Positions 26,456 through 34,424 of a DNA stretch of 64,000 nt are shown here, piece by piece. The notes beneath the pieces are model-generated. The model did no database searches. It had not been told where the DNA came from and saw only the letters and a list, made by a program, of their open reading frames with translations. The position numbers were made by a program, and so were the translations under genes. The stretch is from Williamsia soli (lineage in GTDB: Bacteria; Actinomycetota; Actinomycetes; Mycobacteriales; Mycobacteriaceae): the NCBI RefSeq assembly GCF_017377795.1, contig NZ_JAFRDR010000004.1, positions 248,001 through 312,000 on the forward strand, in the 5' to 3' direction. Position 1 is the first letter of the stretch. Each line of letters starts with the position of its first letter.

Positions 26456-27184
26456 TTGTCAGACAACAGCTTTCACACTCTCTCGCTGGACGAGCGGCTG
26501 CTCATGGCCCGGCGTGGAACAGCATACTTCGCACAGAAGCTCGCCGAGCTGACCGATGCGGAACTGAGTGGACCGACGTTGCTGGCCGGATGGTCTCGTC
26601 GTCATCTTGTCGCGCACGTCGGCTACAACGCTGCAGCGCTGTGTCGCCTCATGGATTGGGCGGCCACGGGCCAGGAGACCCCGATGTACGAGTCGACCGA
26701 GCAGCGCGGTCGAGAGATCGAAGAGGGCGCCACACTCAGTGCCGCCGCACTACGGAACCTGTTCGACCACACCGTGGCCAGGCTCGACCAGAAGTGGCGC
26801 CACCTCCCGGAGGCGGCCTGGTCGGCTGAGGTCAGAACCGCTCAGGGCCGGGTGGTGCCGGCATCGGAGACCTGCTGGCTCCGGACCCGGGAAGTCTGGA
26901 TCCATGCAGTCGATCTCGACAACGGCGCTCGCTTTGGAGATCTCCCGGATCCTGTTCTCGAGTCTCTTCTCGACGACATCGTCGGGATGTGGCGGAAGAA
27001 AGAGCTGGCGCTCGGGCTGGTCCTGCAGGTCGTCGGGCGCCCAATGGTTGCAGTACACGATGATTCGTCACCGCAGACGACTGTCACCGGTGATCTTGCC
27101 GGCGTTGTCAGGTGGGCCGCGGGTCGCGGCGACATCGGGATCGACGTCGTGGGAGCGGTCACCGAACCGCCACGGTGGCTGTAG
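26456..27184 (+). CDS. Mycothiol-dependent maleylpyruvate isomerase family protein
   Basis: 242 residues with a DinB-like metal-binding helical bundle. LLAGWSRRHLVAHVGYNAAAL supplies the first metal His; REVWIHAVDLDNG supplies the Glu-x3-His pair. In actinobacteria this family isomerises maleylpyruvate to fumarylpyruvate with mycothiol as cofactor, linking the dioxygenase and the hydrolase upstream. A TTG at 26456, four bases after the preceding stop, gives the family-length N-terminus. It ends the operon, convergent with the MarR gene. Confidence 0.9.
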   Translation: MSDNSFHTLSLDERLLMARRGTAYFAQKLAELTDAELSGPTLLAGWSRRHLVAHVGYNAAALCRLMDWAATGQETPMYESTEQRGREIEEGATLSAAALRNLFDHTVARLDQKWRHLPEAAWSAEVRTAQGRVVPASETCWLRTREVWIHAVDLDNGARFGDLPDPVLESLLDDIVGMWRKKELALGLVLQVVGRPMVAVHDDSSPQTTVTGDLAGVVRWAAGRGDIGIDVVGAVTEPPRWL

Positions 27185-27201
27185 CGCGGCCGGAGCTTGT
27201 T

Positions 27202-27717
27202 CTAGAGCTGCGAGGCGGCGCCCTTGACCCTGTTCGGTACTTCCCACGTCGCGGCCATGGCGCCGTCCGGATCGAGTTTCGTGAGGATCGAGCCCGCGAT
27301 CTTGGACAGCTGACTGATCTGCGAGGGTGTGAGGGCGTCGAGGACACGCTCGCGTACGACTGCCACGTGTCCGGGAGCGGACGCTTTGATCTTCGTCATC
27401 CCGGTCTCGGTCAATCTGATGTTTGTCGCACGGGCGTCGTCGGGACATGGGAAGCGCACGATCAATCCCCGGCCCTCGAGGCGGCGAGCAACGTGCGAGA
27501 GCCGCGGCACCGTTGCGTTTGTCTGCTGTGCCAATGCCGTCGTTCGTAACGTCTGATCGGGAGACTCTGAGAGTTGCGATAGCGCGAAGTATTCGAAGTG
27601 TGTCAACTCCGCGTCACGGGTCAGTTGACTGTCGAGGACGCCAGGTAGTAGCTCGACCACGGCGATCAGTCGCACCCAGGCCGTGAGTTCTTCGTCTGAT
27701 AGCCACTGTGTCTGCAT
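27202..27717 (-). CDS. MarR-family repressor (MhqR-like by context)
   Basis: 171 residues, winged helix: LTHFEYFALSQLSESPDQTL, TTALAQQTNATVPRLSHVAR (recognition helix), RRLEGRGLIVRFPCPDDARATNIRLTE written across the wing region. Start taken at the ATG 27717 (MQTQWLSDEELTAW); a longer reading to 27750 is possible. It is divergent from a reductase / VOC / esterase operon with a perfect palindrome at 27765-27790. The set resembles Bacillus MhqR and its targets, which respond to quinones. One Cys (in RFPCPDD) could be redox-sensitive, as in some quinone-sensing MarR proteins; that is an inference. Confidence 0.88.
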   Translation of the reverse strand: MQTQWLSDEELTAWVRLIAVVELLPGVLDSQLTRDAELTHFEYFALSQLSESPDQTLRTTALAQQTNATVPRLSHVARRLEGRGLIVRFPCPDDARATNIRLTETGMTKIKASAPGHVAVVRERVLDALTPSQISQLSKIAGSILTKLDPDGAMAATWEVPNRVKGAASQL

Positions 27718-27738
27718 CGTCACATCGTAGCCGATTAC

Positions 27739-27790
27739 TTGACGCAACAACCTTTACGGGTTAGCTTTTAGTTGTAGCAACAACTAAAAG
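27739..27790 (+). promoter_or_regulatory. Promoter with perfect MarR-type palindrome
   Basis: TTGACG (27739-27744), 17-base spacer, TAGCTT (27762-27767). A perfect inverted repeat, CTTTTAGTTGT - AGCA - ACAACTAAAAG (27765-27790), starts inside the -10, covers the expected RNA start and ends in the AAAAGGAG ribosome site of the gene at 27800. Occupancy by the divergent MarR protein would block transcription directly. Confidence 0.82.
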
Positions 27791-27799
27791 GAGAGCGCA

Positions 27800-28375
27800 A
27801 TGACACACGTGAGCATCATCGGTACAGGAAATATGGCTCAGGCGATCGCCGGTATCGCAACCAAGGGGGGCAACACCGTCGAGCAGTTCGGCCATGCCGA
27901 CACAGACAAGCGCATCACCGGTGACATCGTTGTTCTGGCCGTGCCGTATTCGGCTGTGGACACCGTCCTTTCGGAGCGTGCAGACCAGTTCGAAGGCAAG
28001 GTTGTCGTAGACATCACCAACCCGCTGAACTTCGAGACTTTTGATTCTCTGGTCGTGCCTGCGGACGGTTCTGCCGCTGCTCAGATCGCTGCCAAGATTC
28101 CCGGAGCTCATGTTCTGAAGGCCTTCAACACAAACTTTGGTGGGACGCTGACGGCCGGCGCTGTAGGCACCAACCCGACCACTGTCCTGATCGCAGGAGA
28201 CGACACCGACGCCAAAGCCTTGTTGGCGGGAATCGTGTCCGCTGGTGGTCTCCAGGCCGTCGACGCAGGCAGTCTGGCGCGAGCTCGTGAACTCGAGGCG
28301 CTGGGCTTCCTTCAGCTCACGCTGGCCGCGAGCGAGAAGATTTCGTGGACCGGTGGTTTCGCGGTCATTTCCTGA
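27800..28375 (+). CDS. NADPH-dependent F420 reductase-like oxidoreductase (FNO family)
   Basis: 191 residues, a single Rossmann domain starting MTHVSIIGTGNMAQAIAG, followed by VVLAVPYSA, VVDITNPLNF and HVLKAFNTNFGG, the pattern of NADP-dependent F420H2:NADP oxidoreductases and related small reductases. AAGGAG precedes the ATG and overlaps the palindromic operator. As the first gene under the MarR operator it may provide reducing power to reduce quinones or other electrophiles. F420 or NADP use cannot be decided here. Confidence 0.86.
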   Translation: MTHVSIIGTGNMAQAIAGIATKGGNTVEQFGHADTDKRITGDIVVLAVPYSAVDTVLSERADQFEGKVVVDITNPLNFETFDSLVVPADGSAAAQIAAKIPGAHVLKAFNTNFGGTLTAGAVGTNPTTVLIAGDDTDAKALLAGIVSAGGLQAVDAGSLARARELEALGFLQLTLAASEKISWTGGFAVIS

Positions 28376-28407
28376 CCCGCGCATTCTCGTACTGAAAGAG
28401 GAAGATC

Positions 28408-28920
28408 ATGACTATCGACGCCGTCCGCCTCAACCACGCGGTGCTCTACGTCTCCGACCTGGAGAACAGCATCGCGTTCTACCGCAATGCCTTCGGAATG
28501 GAGGTGATGGCGCGGGAACGCCGTGCCAACGCCGCATTTCTGAGGCTGCCGAGATCGGGAAATCACCATGATCTGGGTCTGTTCGGCGTAGGTGCCCGAC
28601 CGCGGCCGGCGCGTGGGGCACTGGGTCTCTACCACCTTGCTTGGCAAGTTGACACGATCGAGGACCTCGACAGTGCCCGAACGACTCTGGAATCCGTCGG
28701 AGCCCTCACCGGTACGTCGAGTCACGGCGCCACCAAGAGCGCGTACGGGCGCGATCCCGATGGCAACGAGTTCGAAGTGATGTGGATGCTTCCCAAGTCC
28801 GACTGGGGTGCTTTCGCGAACGCGGCACCCGTCGATCATCTGAACATCGTTGCCGAAGTGGAACGCTGGACTGGCGTAGCCACCGCCGGCGAACTCGTAC
28901 CTGTGGAGAATCACTCGTGA
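28408..28920 (+). CDS. VOC-superfamily protein (glyoxalase / extradiol dioxygenase fold)
   Basis: 170 residues. Paired beta-alpha-beta-beta-beta modules with the likely metal ligands His in LNHAVLYV, His in YHLAWQV and Glu in NEFEVMW, the His-His-Glu set of extradiol ring-cleavage dioxygenases. Length fits a single-domain enzyme such as Bacillus MhqE/MhqO. AAAGAGGAAG lies upstream. Its stop overlaps the GTG start of the next gene. It may cleave or scavenge hydroquinone-type compounds, but no substrate is proven. Confidence 0.85.
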   Translation: MTIDAVRLNHAVLYVSDLENSIAFYRNAFGMEVMARERRANAAFLRLPRSGNHHDLGLFGVGARPRPARGALGLYHLAWQVDTIEDLDSARTTLESVGALTGTSSHGATKSAYGRDPDGNEFEVMWMLPKSDWGAFANAAPVDHLNIVAEVERWTGVATAGELVPVENHS

Positions 28921-30077
28921 CTGTCGGGACGTACGCAGAGCCTGTTGTCGCGACCCGCGGGTCCACTGATCCGGGCGCACCGCTGGTCGTGCTTCTGCAC
29001 GGCCGAGGTTCCAACGAACGCGACATCATCGCCCTCGCCGCTCACCTACCGCGAGGTGTCGCCTACGCCGCGGTACGGGCGCCGATCGCGGAGGGTGGTG
29101 GCTATGCCTGGTTCGCGAACCGCGGCATCGGACGCCCAATTGCATCATCTCTGGAGTCGACGACGGGCTGGTTCGAGGACTGGCTCGATACTGCGGCTCC
29201 GATCGGGCGGCCGGTGATTCTGGCCGGTTTCAGCGGAGGTGCGGCATTCGCCGGTGGACTGATCCTCCGCGCCCCGTCGCGATTCCATGGGGCCGCGATC
29301 CTTTACGGCACCCTGCCCTTTGACGCGGGCGTCCCCGTTGACCCAGGTCGCCTTGCTCACCTGCCTGTCTTCGTCGCGCAGGGTGATCAAGATCAGGTCA
29401 TTCCAGCGGAATTGCTCTCACGCACTTGGGACTACCTGCTGTCCGAATCGGGCGCTCCCACCGTCGCACAACGCGATCCCGGCGGGCACGGAGTGAGTGG
29501 TGAGATGGTGTCGGCACTGGGTGAATGGATCTTGCATCGACTCGATTTCATGTCTCGCAGTGGCGTGCCCGTGGCGGGGCCGCGCACCAACGTCACCTGG
29601 CCCACCCTCGCCAACGGTCAGCTCCCGCTGCGACGCGGCGATCGTCCCGTCGTGTCGTGGACCATTCCGCAGCAACAACTTTCCGACCATTCGCCCGTCG
29701 AGCTGCAGGAACGGCTCGTGAAGACGATCGAAGCGCTACCCGGGGTGTCGGTCGAGCCGTCTCACATCTCCGTCCCCGGGGCGCGCGCATTCGTTCTCGA
29801 CGATCACAACGCAGGGACCGAGACATTTCTGGTTCCGTCGGCGGGCGAGTTTGCTCATCTGCATCCACCCTACGATGGTTCGCTGCATCTCGTATTGCCG
29901 GCCGAGCTGGCTGCGGACCTTGTCACCAGGGGGTGGGGGCGAATGCACCCCTGGGCCGGTAGTCGCCTCGCTGTCGGGTTCGTCATGGTATTTGGACCGC
30001 GTGACGAGAACGAGCTGACCACGGTCGAAGGCATTGTCGCGGCCAGTCATGCGCTTGCTGCCGGAACTGAGGCGTGA
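28917..30077 (+). CDS. Phospholipase/carboxylesterase fused to a DUF5519 (luciferase-like) domain
   Basis: 386 residues, two domains. Residues about 1-210 are an alpha/beta hydrolase: LLHGRGSNERD, nucleophile Ser106 in GFSGGAAF, QGDQDQVIP and a catalytic His in DPGGHGVSG. This half resembles MhqD-type carboxylesterases. Residues about 225-386 carry the DUF5519 signature HLHPPYDGSLHLVLP with a preceding QQLSDHSPVELQERL helix. A GTG at 28917 overlaps the previous stop by four bases. The junction (around residues 205-235) shows no stop or frame change, so this is a true single reading frame. The role of the second domain is unknown. Confidence 0.84.
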   Translation: MTVGTYAEPVVATRGSTDPGAPLVVLLHGRGSNERDIIALAAHLPRGVAYAAVRAPIAEGGGYAWFANRGIGRPIASSLESTTGWFEDWLDTAAPIGRPVILAGFSGGAAFAGGLILRAPSRFHGAAILYGTLPFDAGVPVDPGRLAHLPVFVAQGDQDQVIPAELLSRTWDYLLSESGAPTVAQRDPGGHGVSGEMVSALGEWILHRLDFMSRSGVPVAGPRTNVTWPTLANGQLPLRRGDRPVVSWTIPQQQLSDHSPVELQERLVKTIEALPGVSVEPSHISVPGARAFVLDDHNAGTETFLVPSAGEFAHLHPPYDGSLHLVLPAELAADLVTRGWGRMHPWAGSRLAVGFVMVFGPRDENELTTVEGIVAASHALAAGTEA

Positions 30078-30849
30078 GCGTCGACCCGGCATTCGCAGAG
30101 CACGCGCTGAGGACGGCTCGAGAACACCGCGTCACCAGAGATCCGTTCAGCGACAGTGATCCATCCCTGAAGGAGGACTGGGGATATGCGGTTCAATCGC
30201 TCGACCGGCAATACCGGGAATCGCGCGGCGAGAGGGTAATCGGAGCGAAACTCGGTTGACCAGCGCTGCAAAGCAACGCCGGATGGGTGTAGCGACACCA
30301 GTCGTCGGGTTTCTCACCGACACGATGATGGTCGACCCCGAGAGTGCGCAGAATGAACTTCGGCAGTGGACGCAGCCAAAGATCGAGCCCGAGATCGCTT
30401 TCACGACCGCACATCCGATCGACGAACCGATATCGCTGGATGACGTCACCCGCTTCGTCGAGACGGTGTGCGTTGCGGCCGAAATCGTCGACTCGCGCTA
30501 TACCGGGTACCGCTCTGGGCTCGCCGACGTGATCGGCGACAATACCAGTGCCGCCGGCGTCGTACTCGGTACGCCGTATCGGCTTGGCGACGTCGGAGAT
30601 CTGGCGACTCTGCGGTGTTCGGTCAAGGTGAACGGTGCCGTGGTCCACCAAGCGCATGGCTCCGCGATCTTCGGAAACCCGCTTCGATCACTGGTCCTGC
30701 TCAGCGAACACCTGGCGCGGTGCGGTGACGTGCTGCCCGCCGGTTCGGTGGTACTGGCAGGAGCCGTCACGGACGCGGTCCCACTCGAGCCGACATGCCA
30801 ATACCGGCTTAGCATCGACGGCTTGGGCGAGGTATCGGTCGACCATTGA
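30074..30849 (+). pseudogene. 2-keto-4-pentenoate hydratase family gene with a one-base frameshift
   Basis: The first part (30074-30259) reads to VIGAKLG and then TGA. The second part continues the same protein from LTSAAKQRRMGVATP in the next frame to 30849. Restoring one T in the GGTTGACC run at 30255-30261 gives GAKLGLTSAAKQ and one protein of about 258 residues, the normal family size. The family hydrates 2-hydroxypenta-2,4-dienoate in meta-cleavage pathways, or decarboxylates/hydrolyses related keto acids. The GTG start overlaps the preceding stop. The lesion could be real or a sequencing error; TTGA at 30256-30259 could in principle allow re-initiation. Confidence 0.85.
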
Positions 30850-31209
30850 CATTTGCGACGCCGCGCCCGCGCCGATTCAAGTGGCATGCTGCAACATCCT
30901 TGGCACTAAGTGTGAGAACTGCCGTCCCAGGCCCTTGATGAAAGCGGGGAGTCGCACGGCTGCGAATGCGATGCCCAACCACAGCGCGATGGCGTCAGTT
31001 AGTGCAGTGCAAGCACCTGGACGGGTCGAGCCGATAATCGGTAACTATGTCGGCTCAGCGCGAAGGGCTGGGTCGTCGACCATTATCGACACCACATGCC
31101 GGGGTATGCCCGCAGGCGAGACGTCGGATCTGTTCAAGCGCCTCTGCGAACGCGCGTTGGCTCGTAGTCGCTCGTTCTGAGCGCGTCGCCCGCGATCGAC
31201 AACCTCGCG
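30850..31209. other. Intergenic stretch without a convincing gene
   Basis: About 360 bases between the frameshifted hydratase and the end of the TetR gene. No start-containing reading frame with a recognisable product was found. On the minus strand 30877-31044 stays open and reads plausibly (ALTDAIALWLGIAFAAV, then RLPAFIKGLGRQFSHLVPR) but has no ATG, GTG or TTG start that fits, so it may be the remnant of a lost gene. Confidence 0.5.
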
Positions 31210-31893
31210 CTACTGCTGTGACCACCACAGCATGGCTCGGTCGGCGCTTGATTCGGCCTTGGCGCGTTCGTCGCCCATGCCGACGAAGTGATTGACTGCC
31301 ATAGGCCGCAACACCATGGAGACAGGGTCGGCGAAGTGGTCGAAGTGGCCGGCCATCTCGAGGGTGACGAAACCGTGTACGACGCTCCACAGCTCGGCCG
31401 CGATCTGGTCGCTGTCGATGACCGAAACCCGCCCGGATTGCAGCAATCTCCCGCAGGCATCGGCGAGTGCGGCGTATGCGATTGCGAATCCGCGTGCGGT
31501 GTTCTGGACGGGCGATTCGACGTATCGATAGGTACCTCGCGTCGACAGTCCAAACATCATGTCGTACAGGTGGGCGTTGCTCTGGGCCACGCTGCGCGTG
31601 GACAGGGCCATGGCGAACAACTGCACCCCAGGATCCGGATCGGCCTGGGCTGCGGCCGTCATGGCGGCCGCCAGCTCGGAGTATCCGTGGGCCACTACGT
31701 CTTGCAGCAGCTCTTTCAGTCCACCGAAGTGGTGGTAGACGGCGATGGTGGAGACTCCGGCGGCGTCGGTGATGGTGCGGACCTTGAGTTGCTCGGGGCC
31801 GGACTCGGCCAGCAGGGTGACTGTCGAGCGGATGAGGCGTTCGCGCACCGATTCGCCCCGTTCGGGTTCGTGTTGTTCCTGTGCGCTGCCCAC
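31210..31893 (-). CDS. TetR-family repressor of the adjacent MFS pump
   Basis: 227 residues. HTH region RSTVTLLAESGPEQLKVRTI then TDAAGVSTIAVYHHFGGLKE; the C-terminal part is the TetR ligand domain (WSVVHGFVTLEMAG region). GTG start at 31893. It is divergent from a 14-helix efflux transporter across 99 bases, the standard layout for a TetR repressor sensing the transporter's substrate. No clean operator palindrome was seen apart from the short CTTTAAAG at 31958-31965. Confidence 0.9.
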   Translation of the reverse strand: MGSAQEQHEPERGESVRERLIRSTVTLLAESGPEQLKVRTITDAAGVSTIAVYHHFGGLKELLQDVVAHGYSELAAAMTAAAQADPDPGVQLFAMALSTRSVAQSNAHLYDMMFGLSTRGTYRYVESPVQNTARGFAIAYAALADACGRLLQSGRVSVIDSDQIAAELWSVVHGFVTLEMAGHFDHFADPVSMVLRPMAVNHFVGMGDERAKAESSADRAMLWWSQQ

Positions 31894-31980
31894 CCGCCCA
31901 TGCTTTCACATGGGTCGTGATGGCCTCATCAGCGAGCGCGACCAGCTGCCGGCGTCTCTTTAAAGCTGCTGTCTACGTGG

Positions 31981-31993
31981 TATAACTTCATTA
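31981..31993 (+). promoter_or_regulatory. Likely leaderless promoter of the MFS gene
   Basis: TATAAC (31981-31986) stands seven bases before the A of the ATG at 31993 and there is no Shine-Dalgarno sequence, so RNA probably starts at the start codon. The -35 region is weak. Confidence 0.5.
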
Positions 31994-33609
31994 TGCTGAC
32001 GATTCGCCAGTCCATGACCGGGTCCGTGAACAAGACTGCCGTGCTCATCACGCTCTGCATGGCGGTGTTCGTCGTCAACGTCTCGACGACGATCATCAAC
32101 ATCGCGCTGCCGACGCTGGCCACCGAGATCGGTGCGTCGACTCGGGATCTGCTGTGGATCGTCGATGCGTTCAACTTGGCGTTCGCCGCGTTGGTGCTGG
32201 CAGGTGGTTCGCTGAGCGACCGCTTCGGTCGCCGGCCGATGCTGCTGATCGGGCTCGGGGTGTTCCTGATCGCCTCGGTGGGTGGGGCGCTGAGCAGTGG
32301 CTCCACAACGCTCATCGCCTGGCGTGCGGTGGCCGGTGTCGCAGCAGCGATGGTGTACCCGGTGACCCTGTCGATCCTGGCCAACGTATTCACCGAGCGC
32401 TCAGAGCGGGTGAAAGCGCTGGGTTTGTGGGGCGCAGCCACGGGCCTGTCCGTCGCGGTTGGACCAGTAGTCGGGGGCGCGCTGCTCGAATCGTTCTGGT
32501 GGGGTTCGATTCTCGTGTTCAACGGCGCGGCCGCAGCCGTTACGCTGCTGTTCGCCCTGCGGTTCGTGCCTGATTCCCGCGACCCGGCGACCCCTCCGCT
32601 GGACTATGTGGGGCTGGTGCTGTCGACTGTTGCGCTCGGGACCCTGGTCTACTCGATCATCGAGGCACCTGATCGTGGGTGGGCGTCGGTTCCGACCCTC
32701 GTCGGATTCGCGGTTGCTGCGGTCATGTTGACCATCTTCGTGTTGCACGAGATTCGCGTGGAGCATCCGATGCTCGATGTGCGACTCTTCACCAACCTGC
32801 GATTCACCGCTGCGAGCGGCGCGGTCACGAGCGCGTTCTTCGCGCTCTTCGGCTTCATCTTCCTGGTGACGCAGTACTTTCAATCCGTCCGGGACTACGG
32901 CGCGCTCGAGACGGGTGTGCGGATGTTGCCCGTCGCCGGATCCATCGCGGTTGCGTCGGTGCTCGGTCCGCGCCTCGCGGTGCTCATCGGCTCGAAAGTG
33001 GTTGTCGCGCTGGGTCTGGTGTCACTCAGTGCTGCCTTCGGATGGGCATCGACACTGTCCGTCGACACCGGATATTGGAGCATCGTCGGGCAGATGGTCT
33101 TGCTCGGTGCGGGCATTGGATTGACGAGTACGCCTGCAACGGAAGCGATCATGGGTGTGGTGTCGCCGGAGAAGGCGGGCATGGGTTCGGCGGTGAACGA
33201 TGCCACCCGCGAACTGGGCGGGACTCTGGGTGTAGCGGTGATCGGGTCAGTGGCGCTGTCGGTGTATCGCGATCACCTGCATGCCGAGTCGCTTCCCGAG
33301 CAGTTGCAGGAACCGGCGCGCGAGTCGGTGGGAGCGGCTCTCGCGGCGTCGGAGCGGGCCGCTGCGATGTTCGGCCAACTCGGTGCCGACGTGGGAGCCC
33401 GCCTTGCCGACACTGCACGCCTGAGTTTTGTCGATGGCTTCACCACCGGGTGCGTGGTCGCGGGCGTGGTGACAGCCGTCGCGGCGGTGCTCACCCTGAT
33501 CTACCTGCCTGCCCATCCCACCGCACCGAGCGGCCCTGAACTCGACGATACGAGCCTGGCTCCGACAACTGAGAAGCCATCGGCGGAGGCTTCAGACGTC
33601 ACCGACTGA
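31993..33609 (+). CDS. MFS efflux transporter, DHA2 (EmrB/QacA-like) family
   Basis: 538 residues with about 14 predicted membrane helices. The N-terminal half carries LCMAVFVVNVSTTIINIALP, LLWIVDAFNLAFAALVLAGG and GSLSDRFGRRPMLLIG (the loop 2-3 motif), and AWRAVAGVAAAMVYPVTL. It is a proton-driven drug or metabolite exporter in the cytoplasmic membrane. The C-terminal tail (about 510-538) is hydrophilic. Control by the divergent TetR gene is likely. It may protect against aromatic or quinone intermediates of the neighbouring pathways, but no evidence fixes its substrate. Confidence 0.93.
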   Translation: MLTIRQSMTGSVNKTAVLITLCMAVFVVNVSTTIINIALPTLATEIGASTRDLLWIVDAFNLAFAALVLAGGSLSDRFGRRPMLLIGLGVFLIASVGGALSSGSTTLIAWRAVAGVAAAMVYPVTLSILANVFTERSERVKALGLWGAATGLSVAVGPVVGGALLESFWWGSILVFNGAAAAVTLLFALRFVPDSRDPATPPLDYVGLVLSTVALGTLVYSIIEAPDRGWASVPTLVGFAVAAVMLTIFVLHEIRVEHPMLDVRLFTNLRFTAASGAVTSAFFALFGFIFLVTQYFQSVRDYGALETGVRMLPVAGSIAVASVLGPRLAVLIGSKVVVALGLVSLSAAFGWASTLSVDTGYWSIVGQMVLLGAGIGLTSTPATEAIMGVVSPEKAGMGSAVNDATRELGGTLGVAVIGSVALSVYRDHLHAESLPEQLQEPARESVGAALAASERAAAMFGQLGADVGARLADTARLSFVDGFTTGCVVAGVVTAVAAVLTLIYLPAHPTAPSGPELDDTSLAPTTEKPSAEASDVTD

Positions 33610-33701
33610 ACTTCTGTGACCCCAGGCGCTGGCCGGCGTGCACAGTATCGTTGACACCTGAAGCATCGGGCCGACGGACCCGCGTAGAAAACGGCGTTCT
33701 A

Positions 33702-34424
33702 TCAGACCGCTGCGTGAACAGCCGCGCGGTAGCGATCGCACACGACGTCGACCAGCTGCGGGTGTGCGCCGAGAGGTCCGGCGATCTGTGCCCCTGGGGC
33801 CAGCGCGTCGACGGCAGCGTCCACGCGCTCCGTCAGCAACCCGGCCGACAGGAAGTAGGGGCTCACGACGATGCGCCGTGCACCGCCGAGACGCAAGCGG
33901 CGCACGGCGGCGCGCACATTGCTGTTGCCGGTACCCAGACGAGTGGCGAATACCGTCTGGACGAGGGGATTGTCGAGTTCGGCCGCAAGCTCGGATGCGC
34001 GTCGGTGAACAGCGCCGTCGGCGGCGTCATCGCTCGAGCCCACCGCCGTGAACAGCACACCGTCTGTGTGCCGCAACCCGACCTCGTCGAGGCGGTCGGC
34101 GAGCGCAGTGATCAGACGGGGGTCGCTGCCCAACGTCGGCAACTGCCGAACATTGATCGCCGGATTCGTCGCGCAGGCGTCGTCGATGATCGCAGGCAGG
34201 TCGACCTTGCTGTGAAACGCGGCCGAGAGCAGTAGGGGAGCGACCACGACGTCGCCTTCGCAATCGGCGAGCACCTGCTGGACCGTCGGGGTGTTGAGGT
34301 CCAGATAGGCGAGGCACACGTCGACGCCGGCGAGTTGCTCACCGACCGCCTTCGCGATGCGCTCGACGGTCACCGCGAACCGCGGATCACGGCTCCCGTG
34401 AGCGGCGAGAACAAGTGTTGTCAC
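33702..34424 (-). CDS. Sirohydrochlorin chelatase (CbiX/SirB family)
   Basis: 240 residues with two CbiX-like halves. The N-terminal metal site is LAAHGSRDPRF. It inserts Fe2+ (or Co2+) into sirohydrochlorin; as the last gene of the sulfite reductase operon, iron insertion for siroheme is the natural role. The GTG start overlaps the cysN stop by four bases (GTGA), so the two are coupled. Confidence 0.9.
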   Translation of the reverse strand: MTTLVLAAHGSRDPRFAVTVERIAKAVGEQLAGVDVCLAYLDLNTPTVQQVLADCEGDVVVAPLLLSAAFHSKVDLPAIIDDACATNPAINVRQLPTLGSDPRLITALADRLDEVGLRHTDGVLFTAVGSSDDAADGAVHRRASELAAELDNPLVQTVFATRLGTGNSNVRAAVRRLRLGGARRIVVSPYFLSAGLLTERVDAAVDALAPGAQIAGPLGAHPQLVDVVCDRYRAAVHAAV

